A stretch of DNA of 44,832 bases from Streptomyces spiralis (GTDB lineage Bacteria; Actinomycetota; Actinomycetes; Streptomycetales; Streptomycetaceae): contig NZ_BNBC01000042.1 of NCBI RefSeq assembly GCF_014654675.1, positions 38,420 to 83,251 on the forward strand, in the 5' to 3' direction. The position numbers and the translations under genes are program-made. Positions 32,620-40,402 of this stretch are shown one piece after another. The notes under the pieces are model-generated. The model was not told where the DNA came from, did not search any database, and worked only from the letters and a program-made list of their open reading frames with translations. How positions within the stretch are numbered: position 1 is the stretch's first letter; every line of letters begins with the position of its first letter.

Positions 32620-33087
32620 GTGACTTCCAGTCTTCTGCCCGGCGCTTCGGCCCCGGCCGCCGATTTCGCCGACGCCGCCCAGGTCGCGGAACTCCTGGGC
32701 CGCTATCTGGTCACGCTCGACGACGAGGAGCCCGACGAGGCCTGGGCCCGCAGCCTGTTCACCGAGGACGCGGTCGTCACCTTCCCGATGAGCCGCCACC
32801 AGGGGCGCGCCGGCCTGGCCGAGTGGCACCGCGCCTCGCTCGCGGCGTTCGCGGCCACCCAGCATCTGGGCTCCCCGGCGGTGGTGAGCATCCGCGGCGA
32901 CCGGGCCGTGTTCCGCGCCAACGTGCTGACCACGCACGTCCACCATCCCGGCGGCGACCGGCCGCCGCTCTTCCGCGCGGGCACGCTCGCCTCCGGCGAG
33001 GCCCGCAGGACCGCGGCCGGGTGGCGGCTGGGCGAGCTGTCGTTCCGGGTGCTGTTCACCGAGGGCGAGCCCCCGCAGCGGGACTGA
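32620..33087 (+). CDS. SnoaL-like (NTF2-fold) protein
   Basis: A 155-aa protein. It has the SnoaL_4/NTF2-like pattern QVAELLGRYLVTLDDEEPDEAWARSLFTEDAVVTFPM with GRAGLAEWHRASL, then AVFRANVLTTHVHHPGGD and a WRLGELSFRVLF strand. The family includes polyketide cyclases and SnoaL-like hydroxylases that need no cofactor. I chose the GTG at 32620; no ATG is available in frame upstream and there is no clear ribosome site, so the true start may differ or the message may be leaderless. It is the only plus-strand gene in this part, divergent from oxygenase 3. Confidence 0.8.
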   Translation: MTSSLLPGASAPAADFADAAQVAELLGRYLVTLDDEEPDEAWARSLFTEDAVVTFPMSRHQGRAGLAEWHRASLAAFAATQHLGSPAVVSIRGDRAVFRANVLTTHVHHPGGDRPPLFRAGTLASGEARRTAAGWRLGELSFRVLFTEGEPPQRD

Positions 33088-33114
33088 CTCGCGGCGCGGG
33101 ACCGACCGCGCGGT

Positions 33115-33206
33115 GCTCGGGCGTCCCCGGCCGGGCCGCTCGGATGTCCGCGGCCGGGCCGCTCGGGCGTCCCCGGCCGGGCCGCTCAGATGTCCACGGC
33201 CGGGCC
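33115..33206. repeat. 23-bp tandem repeat, four copies, covering the PPTase stop codon
   Basis: Four head-to-tail 23-base units (33115, 33138, 33161, 33184) of the form GCTCGGGCGTCCCCGGCCGG plus GCC, alternating two variants. Copies 2 and 4 carry ATGTCC where copies 1 and 3 carry GCGTCC. The fourth copy contains the PPTase stop codon (33186-33188) and its last six codons. Confidence 0.9.
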
Positions 33207-34148
33207 CTGGTCGCCGGGCGGGGTCATGGCCGTGAGCAGCCGCCGGTCCAGCATGGTGCCGACCGAGGTGTCCCCGGCCGGGTCGAGCCCGGCGTCGTGG
33301 CAGGCCGCGCTGATCAGGTAGCGGCCGAGCACCGGATGGCTGGCGAACGCCCACTCCTCGCCCTGGGCCGCGGCGCCGTCGGGGGTGCGCAGCCCGCCGA
33401 GGGCGAGGCCGAACCCGAACTCGGTGAAGGGCAGCCGCATGCCCTGGCCGAGCGCCTTGGTGTACGCCTCCTTCAGCGTCCACAGCCGCAGCACGCAGGC
33501 CGCCTGCTCCTCCTCCGCCAGCGCCGCCAGCTCCGCGGCCTCGGCCGGCGTGCACATCTGCCGGCGCATCAGGCCGAGGTCGAAACGCCGGTCCGCGCGT
33601 TCGGCGTCCAGGCCGATCCGGCCCATCCGGCTGATCCCGACGGCCATCAGCTCACCGGTGTGTGTCAGGCCCACCTCGACCTGGTCGAGGCCGCGCAGGT
33701 AGGGGCGGCCGCCGAGCCGGTAGGCGATGTCGATGTCCTGCGCTTCGATGCCGAGCGCGGCGGCCGCCGTGTACTTGATGAGCAGCCGGGACGCGGCGAA
33801 CCGGCTGCGCACCGCGGGGTCCCGGGTGGCGGCGTAGCGGTTCCAGTCGCGGCCGAGCAGGGGTTTGAGGCGCGGCGTGGTGAGCACCGCGGGCAGCCAC
33901 TCGGTCCAGGTCGCGTACGCCACGGTGGCCCCGCGGTCCAGGAGGTTCTCCCGGATCCGCAGCCAGGAGCTGTCCGGGCGCGGGATGTGCACGGGCGGTG
34001 CGACGGCGGAGCCGTGCGCGGTGGCGATGACGCCGAGGGCGCTCAGGCGGTGCAGGGTGTCCAGGACAGCGGCCACGTCGCGGGCGCGGATGTCGTCGGT
34101 GACGCGGCCGCCGTCCTTCGGCGCGGCCGCGGGCTCACTGTGGTGCAC
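33186..34148 (-). CDS. 4'-phosphopantetheinyl transferase (Sfp-type, extended N-terminus)
   Basis: A 320-aa protein that activates carrier proteins with phosphopantetheine from CoA. The family motifs are IGLDAE (178-183), with Mg-binding D and E, and WTLKEAYTKALG (223-234). It has about 100 residues more at the N-terminus than Sfp, with no recognised domain there. The GTG at 34148 has a perfect AAGGAGG eight bases upstream. It probably modifies the cluster ACP. The C-terminal six codons are formed by a 23-bp tandem repeat unit. Confidence 0.93.
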   Translation of the reverse strand: MHHSEPAAAPKDGGRVTDDIRARDVAAVLDTLHRLSALGVIATAHGSAVAPPVHIPRPDSSWLRIRENLLDRGATVAYATWTEWLPAVLTTPRLKPLLGRDWNRYAATRDPAVRSRFAASRLLIKYTAAAALGIEAQDIDIAYRLGGRPYLRGLDQVEVGLTHTGELMAVGISRMGRIGLDAERADRRFDLGLMRRQMCTPAEAAELAALAEEEQAACVLRLWTLKEAYTKALGQGMRLPFTEFGFGLALGGLRTPDGAAAQGEEWAFASHPVLGRYLISAACHDAGLDPAGDTSVGTMLDRRLLTAMTPPGDQGPAVDI

Positions 34149-34225
34149 GGCGTTCGCCTCCTTGTGTCGTCGTCCGGCCGCCCGCCGCGGCGCAGAACCG
34201 TTTTGCCGGGGCCCGGCCCGGGCCC

Positions 34226-34268
34226 GGGTGCGGGGTGGGGGTGCGGGGTGGGGGTGCGGGGTGTGGGG
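34226..34268. repeat. 13-bp G-rich tandem repeat touching the acyl-CoA dehydrogenase-like stop codon
   Basis: TGCGGGGTGGGGG units start at 34229, 34242 and (variant) 34255. The tract ends one base before the stop codon at 34270-34272. Its G-rich core is shared with 30159-30209. Confidence 0.8.
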
Positions 34269-34269
34269 T

Positions 34270-36081
34270 TCAGGCGAGTCGCATCCCGTACAGGTCGAAG
34301 CTCCGTCCGCGGCGGTAGCGGTCGGCCAGTGCGGCCGCGAGGTCCTGCGTGGTGCCGTCCGGCAGGTCGGGGACCTCCAGGCCGAGGCGGCGGCCGAAGC
34401 GGGTCAGGGCGAGCAGTGCCCAGTCGGGTCCGGCGAGCAGGTCTCCTTCCGCGGCGCCGGGGTCGGCGTTCTCGCAGACGGCGAGGCAGGACGCGGCGGC
34501 CAGCAGCAGGCAGTAGCGGTCGACGAGGACGTACGCGGCCGGGGCGAGCGTCCCGGTGTCGGGGCGGGAAAAGAGCGTGGCGCACCGTTCGGCGAGGCTG
34601 TGCACCTCGCCGGCGAAGGCGCGGGCGAGGGCGGCCAGTGCCGCCCATCGGGGGCCGCGGGTGCGTTTGCCCTCGAGCCGGGCGGCGGCGCCGAGCAGCG
34701 CGGCGAGCAGCCCGTCGCAGCCGCTGTGCGGGTCGCGGGGCTCGGCGTCCAGGCGCCGGAAGTCGAGCGCGGTGCTCGGGGCGCCGGGGGTGAACAGCGC
34801 GGATGGGGCTTCGTGTCCGGCCTCGCCGCGCCAGCCGGCGTGGGCGAGGGTGCGCAGGTGGGGGACGAGCACGGCCTGGGTGTCGGCGGTGCCGGCGTGC
34901 CCGAGCCCGGCCACCGGCAGGTCGCGCACGAGCTTTTGGAAGCCGCCGTAGGCGGGGCCGCGGTCGTAGCCGCGGGCGCCGAGCACCGCGGCGAGTTCGT
35001 CGAGGTCCTCGTGGAGCAGGGCGGACACGGCGTACTTGACGGCGGCGGACGGGATGAGAGCGTGCTGGGGGGCCAGGTCGAGCAGCCGCAGCCCGGCGAC
35101 GGCGAGAGCGTCGCAGGCGAGCAGGTCGGCGAAGACCCCGGCCAGGACCCGGCCGCGGCGGCCGCGCGGCACCAGGCCCCGGCGGGACTCGCCGGCGGCC
35201 CGCACGGCGTAGCGCAGCGCGCTGTCCATGCCGCCGACCAGGGCGCCGCCGGACACCAGGGCCCGGCTGACCTGGAAGGTGCGCAGGGACAGCGACACCC
35301 CCTCGCCAAGCCTGCCGATCAGGGCGCCGGCGGGCACGGGGCAGCGCTGAAGTTCCAGTCCGGCGTAGTGGGCGCCGCGCATGCCGTGGGTGCGGGCGCG
35401 CGGCAGCCGGTGCACGGCGGGCGCGGGGAGCCGGTCGGTCTCGAGCAGGAACACGGAGTGGCTGTCGGGGCCGTCGCCGGGCGCGGTGCGCACGTAGGCG
35501 ACGAAGGCGTCGGCGCGGTCGGCGTTGATGACGACCTCCTTGCGGCCCTCCACCGTGAAGCCGCCGGGTGCGGGGCGTGCGGTGTACTCGCCGCGCAGGA
35601 TCGCGTTGGCGTGCGCGAACTCGCGGTGCAGGATGGTGATCCGGCCGCCGTCGAGCAGCCGCCGCGCCAGGTCCCGGCGCTGGCGCTCGTCGCCCGCGGT
35701 CCACACCACGGACGCGGCGAACAGGGCGGTCATCCCCGCGCCGAAGCCGAGCGCCACGTCCCGCCGGAACACCGGCCGCAGCACCTGGGCGAGCCCTTCG
35801 ACACCGGTGAGGCGGCCGCCCAGGGCTCTTGGCACGAACTCGGCGGCGAGGCCGAAGCGGTCGAGGAGTTCCTCGGTGGCGGCCGGTGCCTCGCGCCGCT
35901 CGTCGGCGGCGAGCAGCGCCTGCTGGCCGTGCGGGTTGCCGGCGGCGAAGGGATCGCCGAGCAGGTCCTCGAGGTACTGGGCCCGCAGGCGCGCGTCGCC
36001 GGGCACCCGCCGGGTGGGCGGGGCGGCGGGCCGTCCCGCGGCCGCGGACGTGTCGGCGCCCGCGGCCAGGCTGTCTTTCAC
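34270..36081 (-). CDS. Acyl-CoA dehydrogenase-like flavoprotein
   Basis: A 603-aa protein of the acyl-CoA dehydrogenase superfamily. It has an N-terminal helical region (FGLAAEFVPRALGGRL, about 75-90), a middle beta domain (ITILHREFAHANA, then GGFTVEGRKEVVINADRADAFVAYVRT, about 170-200) and a C-terminal helical domain with QVSRALVSGGALVGGMDSALRYAVRAA (about 275-301). It then extends about 200 residues beyond ordinary members, like the larger ACADs of secondary metabolism. The start is GTG at 36081 with GGAGG upstream. The active-site glutamate cannot be placed with confidence. It may desaturate a starter or tailor the aromatic skeleton. It is transcribed towards the PPTase gene with a 121-base gap. 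Confidence 0.85.
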   Translation of the reverse strand: MKDSLAAGADTSAAAGRPAAPPTRRVPGDARLRAQYLEDLLGDPFAAGNPHGQQALLAADERREAPAATEELLDRFGLAAEFVPRALGGRLTGVEGLAQVLRPVFRRDVALGFGAGMTALFAASVVWTAGDERQRRDLARRLLDGGRITILHREFAHANAILRGEYTARPAPGGFTVEGRKEVVINADRADAFVAYVRTAPGDGPDSHSVFLLETDRLPAPAVHRLPRARTHGMRGAHYAGLELQRCPVPAGALIGRLGEGVSLSLRTFQVSRALVSGGALVGGMDSALRYAVRAAGESRRGLVPRGRRGRVLAGVFADLLACDALAVAGLRLLDLAPQHALIPSAAVKYAVSALLHEDLDELAAVLGARGYDRGPAYGGFQKLVRDLPVAGLGHAGTADTQAVLVPHLRTLAHAGWRGEAGHEAPSALFTPGAPSTALDFRRLDAEPRDPHSGCDGLLAALLGAAARLEGKRTRGPRWAALAALARAFAGEVHSLAERCATLFSRPDTGTLAPAAYVLVDRYCLLLAAASCLAVCENADPGAAEGDLLAGPDWALLALTRFGRRLGLEVPDLPDGTTQDLAAALADRYRRGRSFDLYGMRLA

Positions 36082-36265
36082 GGGGGACCTCCAGCATCAA
36101 GCCCGTCCGGCCAGGCGGACGGGGTCGTTCGGCGCGATGTGCACGCACGGACCCGGGGCCCGGCCCACCGGGCGGCCCGGTGGACCGCGTGGCCCGGTCG
36201 GCCAGGTGGCCGGGGTGGGCCGGGTGGCCCGGGGGCCGGGAGGCCAAGGGGCCAGGGCCAGGGGG

Positions 36266-36385
36266 GCCCGGTGGCCGGGGTGGGCCCGGGGGCCGGGTGG
36301 GCCCGGTGCCCGGGTGGGCCCGGTGCCCGGGTGGGCCCGGTGCCCGGGTGGGCCGGCCGGCGGCGTGGGCCGGCCGGCGGCGTGG
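36266..36385. repeat. 17-bp minisatellite ending at the aromatase/cyclase 2 stop codon
   Basis: Seven near-identical units run head to tail. A first unit of 18 is followed by 17-base units: GCCCGGGGGCCGGGTGG, three of GCCCGGTGCCCGGGTGG (36301-36351) and two of GCCGGCCGGCGGCGTGG (36352-36385). The tract ends one base before the stop codon (36387-36389). The preceding 100 bases are a degenerate version of the same composition. Confidence 0.9.
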
Positions 36386-36386
36386 G

Positions 36387-37364
36387 TCAGACTCCGCGGG
36401 CCAGGGCGCCCTCGGCGTGCTCCCTGACCAGCCGCAGCGCGCGGCCGCTGTCCGCGGCGAGCCGTGCGCGCAGCGCCTGCCGCGCGAGGCGTACCGCGTC
36501 CGCGCCGTCGCCGTACAGCCGGCGGACGCCGTCCTCGTCGAGGACCGCGTGGTGCCGGGCGACGACGGTGACGCCCGCGCCCCAGGGGTCGGGTTCGACC
36601 GACCACTCCCCCGTGTGCGCGGCCAGCAGCGCGGGCTGTTCGGTGTCCCGGATGTCCTTGTAGACGATGCGTCCGGCGTGCGGGAAGCCGATCCGTACCG
36701 ACTCCGTCGTCCGTGCCGTCCCGTCGGCGCCGGCCAGCTCCACGGTCATCAGCTGCACCCCGGGCATGTGCTCGGTGATGTCGATGCCGGTGGCGCCGGG
36801 CACCGCGTCGGCCCGGTCGCCGAACCGGTGCAGGAAGTCGTAGACCGGCTCGGCGGGCGCGTCGACGTGGACGCAGTCCTCGAAGGACAGCACGAGGTCG
36901 TCCAGGCGGCGCCAGCGCTCGGCGAGCTGCCTGAGGTTGTCCAGCGCGGCACGGCTGTTGGCGGTGGTGGCCCGCTTGACCCAGTCGACGTCGGCGCGCG
37001 CGTTGTCGGCGACGGCGAAGTCGTTGCGCAGGGTGACCAGCGACCGCTCCGGGCCGCGCGGCTCGACGGTCCAGCTGCCGCCCATGGAGGTCACCGGCCG
37101 GGGCAGCACCTCCTGGCGGAAGTCGACGCGGTGCGCCACGGGGTCCAGGACGCGCCGCGTGGTCCAGGACCTGATCTCGCCGTTGGCGGTGACCCACATC
37201 CGCAGCCGTTCCGACGCGCCGTCGAACTCCAGCTGTTCGACGTGGACGGTGGGCGGCAGGAAGACGGGCCAGCGCAACGCGTCGGCGATCAGGCCGTAGA
37301 GCACACCGGCCGGGGCGTCAACGACCGCGTGCTGGGCCATACGGTGCACAGGCGCGAGGTACAT
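36387..37364 (-). CDS. Didomain aromatase/cyclase 2 (SRPBCC)
   Basis: A 325-aa protein with two polyketide-cyclase START domains: about 10-155 (HAVVDAPAGVLYGLIADALRWPVFLPPTVHVEQ) and about 165-315 (FEDCVHVDAPAEPVYDFLHRFGDRADAVPGATGI). It aligns by eye along its whole length with aromatase/cyclase 1 (27500-28444), including TANGEIRSWTTRRVLD versus TANGEPKTWTSRRTLD, but is clearly diverged. ATG 37364 is chosen for its upstream GAGGGGT; ATG 37340 lacks a ribosome site. Two didomain ARO/CYCs in one cluster are uncommon. One could act on a different ring or be redundant. Confidence 0.92.
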   Translation of the reverse strand: MYLAPVHRMAQHAVVDAPAGVLYGLIADALRWPVFLPPTVHVEQLEFDGASERLRMWVTANGEIRSWTTRRVLDPVAHRVDFRQEVLPRPVTSMGGSWTVEPRGPERSLVTLRNDFAVADNARADVDWVKRATTANSRAALDNLRQLAERWRRLDDLVLSFEDCVHVDAPAEPVYDFLHRFGDRADAVPGATGIDITEHMPGVQLMTVELAGADGTARTTESVRIGFPHAGRIVYKDIRDTEQPALLAAHTGEWSVEPDPWGAGVTVVARHHAVLDEDGVRRLYGDGADAVRLARQALRARLAADSGRALRLVREHAEGALARGV

Positions 37365-38394
37365 CCACACACCCCTCTCGTCTCGGACGTGGAAGGCCGG
37401 GCGGACGGCCACGGGACGCCGTGGCCGGCCGGCCCGTACAGGCTCGTTATGGACGGTGTCCTGATCCGGTGGAGAACGGCTCGCCCGCTCCTTGACCGCC
37501 GCTCGAGTCGGCGGCACGCCGCGTCGGTCCCGGCCCCCGGGCGCCCACGCTCGAGGCCGCCTCGACCCGGACCCGGCCACGCCACGGCCACGACGCCGTA
37601 CCGGCTCCGCAGAGGTGCGGGCTGCGGGCGCATGCGCAGCGGGCCGCTCCGACGGGCCGCATACGAGAAGAAGAGAAGAAGAGAGGAGAGGAGAGGAGAA
37701 GGGGCGCGGGAGTCGCGCCGGCCGGCCAGGTGCGTGTGCCTGGTACGTCATGGCGCGCCCGCGTTCCCCGCCGGTCCCGGTGCGGGCGGTCGGGGCGAGG
37801 GGCGTGCGCCTCGATGGCGGTGGGCGGCAGTTCGCGCTCAACGGGCCCTGCGGGCGTTCTCGGCGCCGGCCAGGACCCGGCGGTTCCCTCCTGCGTCACC
37901 GCCGGCCGCGGCGCGGACCGTGAGCGCCCCGGTGGCCGCTCCGGCCCGGGCAGCCCCGACACCATGCCCGGCCGGCCGCCGCCCGCCGTGCAGCCCCCTG
38001 GCAGCTCCCGGTCGGTCGATGAGGCCGCGGCCACCGGGCGCGGCCGGCAGACACTCCGGCGGCTCCCGGACCCGGCCACGCGGGCGTACGGCGGGCAGGT
38101 GCCGGCCCGGGCGCGTGGCCGGCGCGGGCGCGCTGCTCGTCGGTGTCCAGGACCAGGCCGTGAGGGGCGCGGCGCCGCGCGGGCCGCCGGGGCCGGTGTG
38201 ACGGGTCGTCGGGTCACGGGCGCGGACGGCTCGGGCGCGGACGGCGGGGCGGGTCGCCTCGGGGCGGGCGCCGGGTGCCGGGTGTCGGGCGTGTGCCTCG
38301 AGCGGGGCTCGAGGGAACGTCATGCGGTTCCCGAGCGGGGCGGCCGAGCCTGACGGGGTGGGATGACGTTGTGCGGTCGGTCGAAGGAGTCCTG
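37365..38394. other. 1-kb intergenic region, no gene recognised
   Basis: Open frames exist on both strands, because GC content is high, but none resembles a protein family. The region is Arg/Pro/Gly-rich in all frames, a sign of non-coding GC-rich DNA. It contains a 40-base homopurine run at 37665-37704 and probably the promoters of aromatase/cyclase 2 and of the small gene at 38395. Confidence 0.5.
37665..37704. repeat. Homopurine tract with GAGAA/GAGGA repeats
   Basis: Forty consecutive purines on the plus strand (AGAAGA then GAGGAGAGGA repeats, ending GGGG) have no pyrimidine. In DNA of this GC content such an A/G-only run is striking. It can form triplex DNA or act as a nucleoprotein site. 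Confidence 0.7.
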
Positions 38395-38625
38395 ATGGCG
38401 TTTCCCGGCGCCCGGCGCCTGCGGCGGTTCACCCGCGCCCTGGCGGCCCAGGTCTGGCAGGGCCTGGTCGCCGCCGGCACCATGTACTTCGCGAGCGAGG
38501 CGGCGCGGGCGGAAGCCCGCCTGCTGGACGCGCCCCCGCCCGGCCATCCCGAACGCCTGCGCCCCGATCTGCCCCTGACCGCGCTGGAGCGTGCCCTGCA
38601 AAGAGAACTCGACCCGGCGGGCTGA
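38395..38625 (+). CDS. Small hypothetical protein (possibly DUF6059-like)
   Basis: A 76-aa protein. It has a basic amphipathic start (MAFPGARRLRRFTRALAAQVWQ), one hydrophobic stretch (GLVAAGTMYFASEAARAEA) and an acidic tail. The ATG at 38395 has AAGGAG seven bases upstream, which supports real translation. It resembles small Streptomyces proteins found beside SARP genes that are grouped as DUF6059, but I am not certain. It is convergent with SARP 1. Confidence 0.6.
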   Translation: MAFPGARRLRRFTRALAAQVWQGLVAAGTMYFASEAARAEARLLDAPPPGHPERLRPDLPLTALERALQRELDPAG

Positions 38626-38671
38626 CGGAGCGACGGGCTTGAGGGCCGTCGGGCGCGGCAACTGCCCGCGG

Positions 38672-38710
38672 GAACCGGCCGCGGGAGCCGGCCGCGGGAA
38701 TCGGCCGCGG
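38672..38710. repeat. 13-bp tandem repeat, three copies, next to the SARP 1 stop codon
   Basis: GAACCGGCCGCGG, GAGCCGGCCGCGG and GAATCGGCCGCGG (38672, 38685, 38698) end five bases before the stop codon at 38716-38718. Confidence 0.85.
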
Positions 38711-38715
38711 TGGTG

Positions 38716-39537
38716 TCAGGCGGCGTACAGGTCGAAGGTGGAGGTGCGCCGCGGTCCCGACACCACGTCCAGCTGCGGGTCGACGGTGAGCATCGCCTGG
38801 TGCAGCCGCTGCAGCTGCGGTGAGGGCTCCACGCCCAGTTCCTCGACCAGGCGCCGGCGCAGCCGGTGGTAGACGTCGAGCGCGGCGGCCTGCCGGCCCG
38901 AGCGGTACAGCGCCACCATGGCCTGCGAGTGCAGCCCCTCGTGCTCGGGGTGCCGGGCGATCAGTTCCGTCAGCTCGGCGGTGACCTCGGCGTGCCGGCC
39001 GAGTCTGAGGTCGGCGTCGATGCGGCGTTCCCGGGTGACGAGCCGGCTCTCCTCCAGCCGCATCGCCTCGATCTCCAGCACCGGGCCGACGCGTACGTCG
39101 ACCAGGGCGGGCCCCTGCCACAGGTCCAGCGCCTTGCGGTAGGTGCTGGCGGCCAGCTCGTCCTCGCCGTCCTCGAAGGCGTGCTGGCCCTCGCTGACCA
39201 GGCGCTCGTAGGCGTGGACGTCGACCGCGTCGGCCGGTATCTGCAGCAGATAGCCCCCGTGCCGGGTGGCGAGCACGTCCTTCGCGGCGCCGGGCTCGCC
39301 CGGCCCCATGGCGGTGCCGAGCCGGCGCCGCAGCTGCAGGATGTAGGTCTGCAGCGTGGTCAGGGCGCTCTGGGGCAGTTCGGTGCCCCAGATCTCCTCC
39401 ATGAGCGTGGGCACGGGCATGACCCGGCCCGGGTAGAGAGCGAGCAGGGCCAGGATCTGGCGGGGCTTCCCGGCCGTCGGAACGATCGACATCCCGTTGA
39501 CGTCGGCACTCAGTGGACCCAGAACGCGAATCTTCAT
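38716..39537 (-). CDS. SARP-family transcriptional activator 1
   Basis: A 273-aa Streptomyces antibiotic regulatory protein (AfsR/DnrI/RedD). It has an OmpR-type winged helix (about 18-92; KPRQILALLALYPGRVMPVPTLMEEIWG, TTLQTYILQLRRRLG) and a bacterial transcriptional activation domain (about 105-250; YERLVSEGQHAFEDGE, HPEHEGLHSQAMVALYRSGRQAAALDVYHRLRR). No ATPase domain follows. The ATG at 39537 starts directly with MKIRVLGPL as in the family. It should activate biosynthetic operons through direct heptamer repeats. Confidence 0.95.
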   Translation of the reverse strand: MKIRVLGPLSADVNGMSIVPTAGKPRQILALLALYPGRVMPVPTLMEEIWGTELPQSALTTLQTYILQLRRRLGTAMGPGEPGAAKDVLATRHGGYLLQIPADAVDVHAYERLVSEGQHAFEDGEDELAASTYRKALDLWQGPALVDVRVGPVLEIEAMRLEESRLVTRERRIDADLRLGRHAEVTAELTELIARHPEHEGLHSQAMVALYRSGRQAAALDVYHRLRRRLVEELGVEPSPQLQRLHQAMLTVDPQLDVVSGPRRTSTFDLYAA

Positions 39538-40176
39538 GGTTTCCCTCCCCGTACCTCGACGGCTGGACCCGGCGTCCGAGCCGGTGTGCGAATCGGTGCC
39601 CGAGGTCCGCCGATATTGCGCCACGCGGGAAGGCCGGTGTCCTTGCCCCGCGATGTATGCCCGAGGCGCACCGTATCCCGCCGCAACTCGGCCCTCGGAT
39701 TTCGTCGAGGAGTCATTGAGCGGCCTTCTTGCAATGCCGCTTCCAGCTGTGTCCACGGAAGTGGTCCCGCCCGGCCGCCGAAGCCCGGCCGTTTTCCCGC
39801 CGGGGCACCGCGAACGCCGCATGACGTGAACTCGGACGGTCCCGGAAAAACGCTGGAGCGGGACTCGTGCCGCCCCTTGCCGTCCCCCACACGCCGCCCA
39901 AGGAACGATTCCCGAGAAATTTTCAGCTTTGTTTTTCCGGCCGGAATCCGAGCGCCGGACAAAGCCGTCCCGAGACACCCGGAGAGTGCCCGGAGGGCGC
40001 CTGGAGGCGCCCGGAGCCGTCCGGAGAGTGCCCGGAAGCTGTCAGGAGCCGTCCGGGGTCATCCGGAGGCGTCCGTGGAATCCGGTGGCCCCGGGGGCGT
40101 CCGGAGGCGTCCGTGGAATCCGGTGGCGCCGGTCCGCCGCCGGACGGGCCGGCACGGCCCCCGCGGCCGGGAAAAG
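39538..40176. other. Spacer between the two SARP genes
   Basis: It holds the SARP 1 upstream region, including an AT-rich patch at 39908-39940 (GAGAAATTTTCAGCTTTG) that is the likeliest promoter location. A 28-base exact direct repeat lies at 40062-40089 and 40100-40127 (TCCGGAGGCGTCCGTGGAAT plus CCGGTGGC). No gene is seen. Confidence 0.5.
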
Positions 40177-40402
40177 CGTCAGCCCGTCCGTGGCACGTCA
40201 GCCCGTCCGTGCCGCGTCAGCCTGCCCGGCCGCGTCAGCCCGTCCGTGTCACGTCAGCCTGCCCGTGCCGCGTCAGCCTGCCCGTGCCGCGTCAGCCCAT
40301 CCGTGGCACGTCAGCCTGCCCGTGCCGCGTCAGCCTGCCCGGCCGCGTCAGCCCGTCCGTGGCACGTCGGCCTGCCCGTGCCGCGTCAGCCCACCCGTGC
40401 CA
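40177..40402. repeat. 19-bp minisatellite, 12 units, covering the SARP 2 stop codon
   Basis: Twelve contiguous units (ten of 19 and two of 18 bases) begin CGTCAGCC; typical units are CGTCAGCCTGCCCGTGCCG and CGTCAGCCCGTCCGTGGCA. The last unit contains the SARP 2 stop codon (40386-40388) and its last five codons. The units are contiguous with no spacers, so this is not CRISPR. Confidence 0.95.

Noticed and set aside
37447..38217. 256-codon minus-strand frame upstream of aromatase/cyclase 2
   Set aside because: Composition is Arg/Pro/Ala-rich without family resemblance or ribosome site, and it overlaps other equally long frames.
40177..40402. CRISPR-like array
   Set aside because: The 19-base units are contiguous with no unique spacers and no cas genes are nearby; it is a minisatellite.
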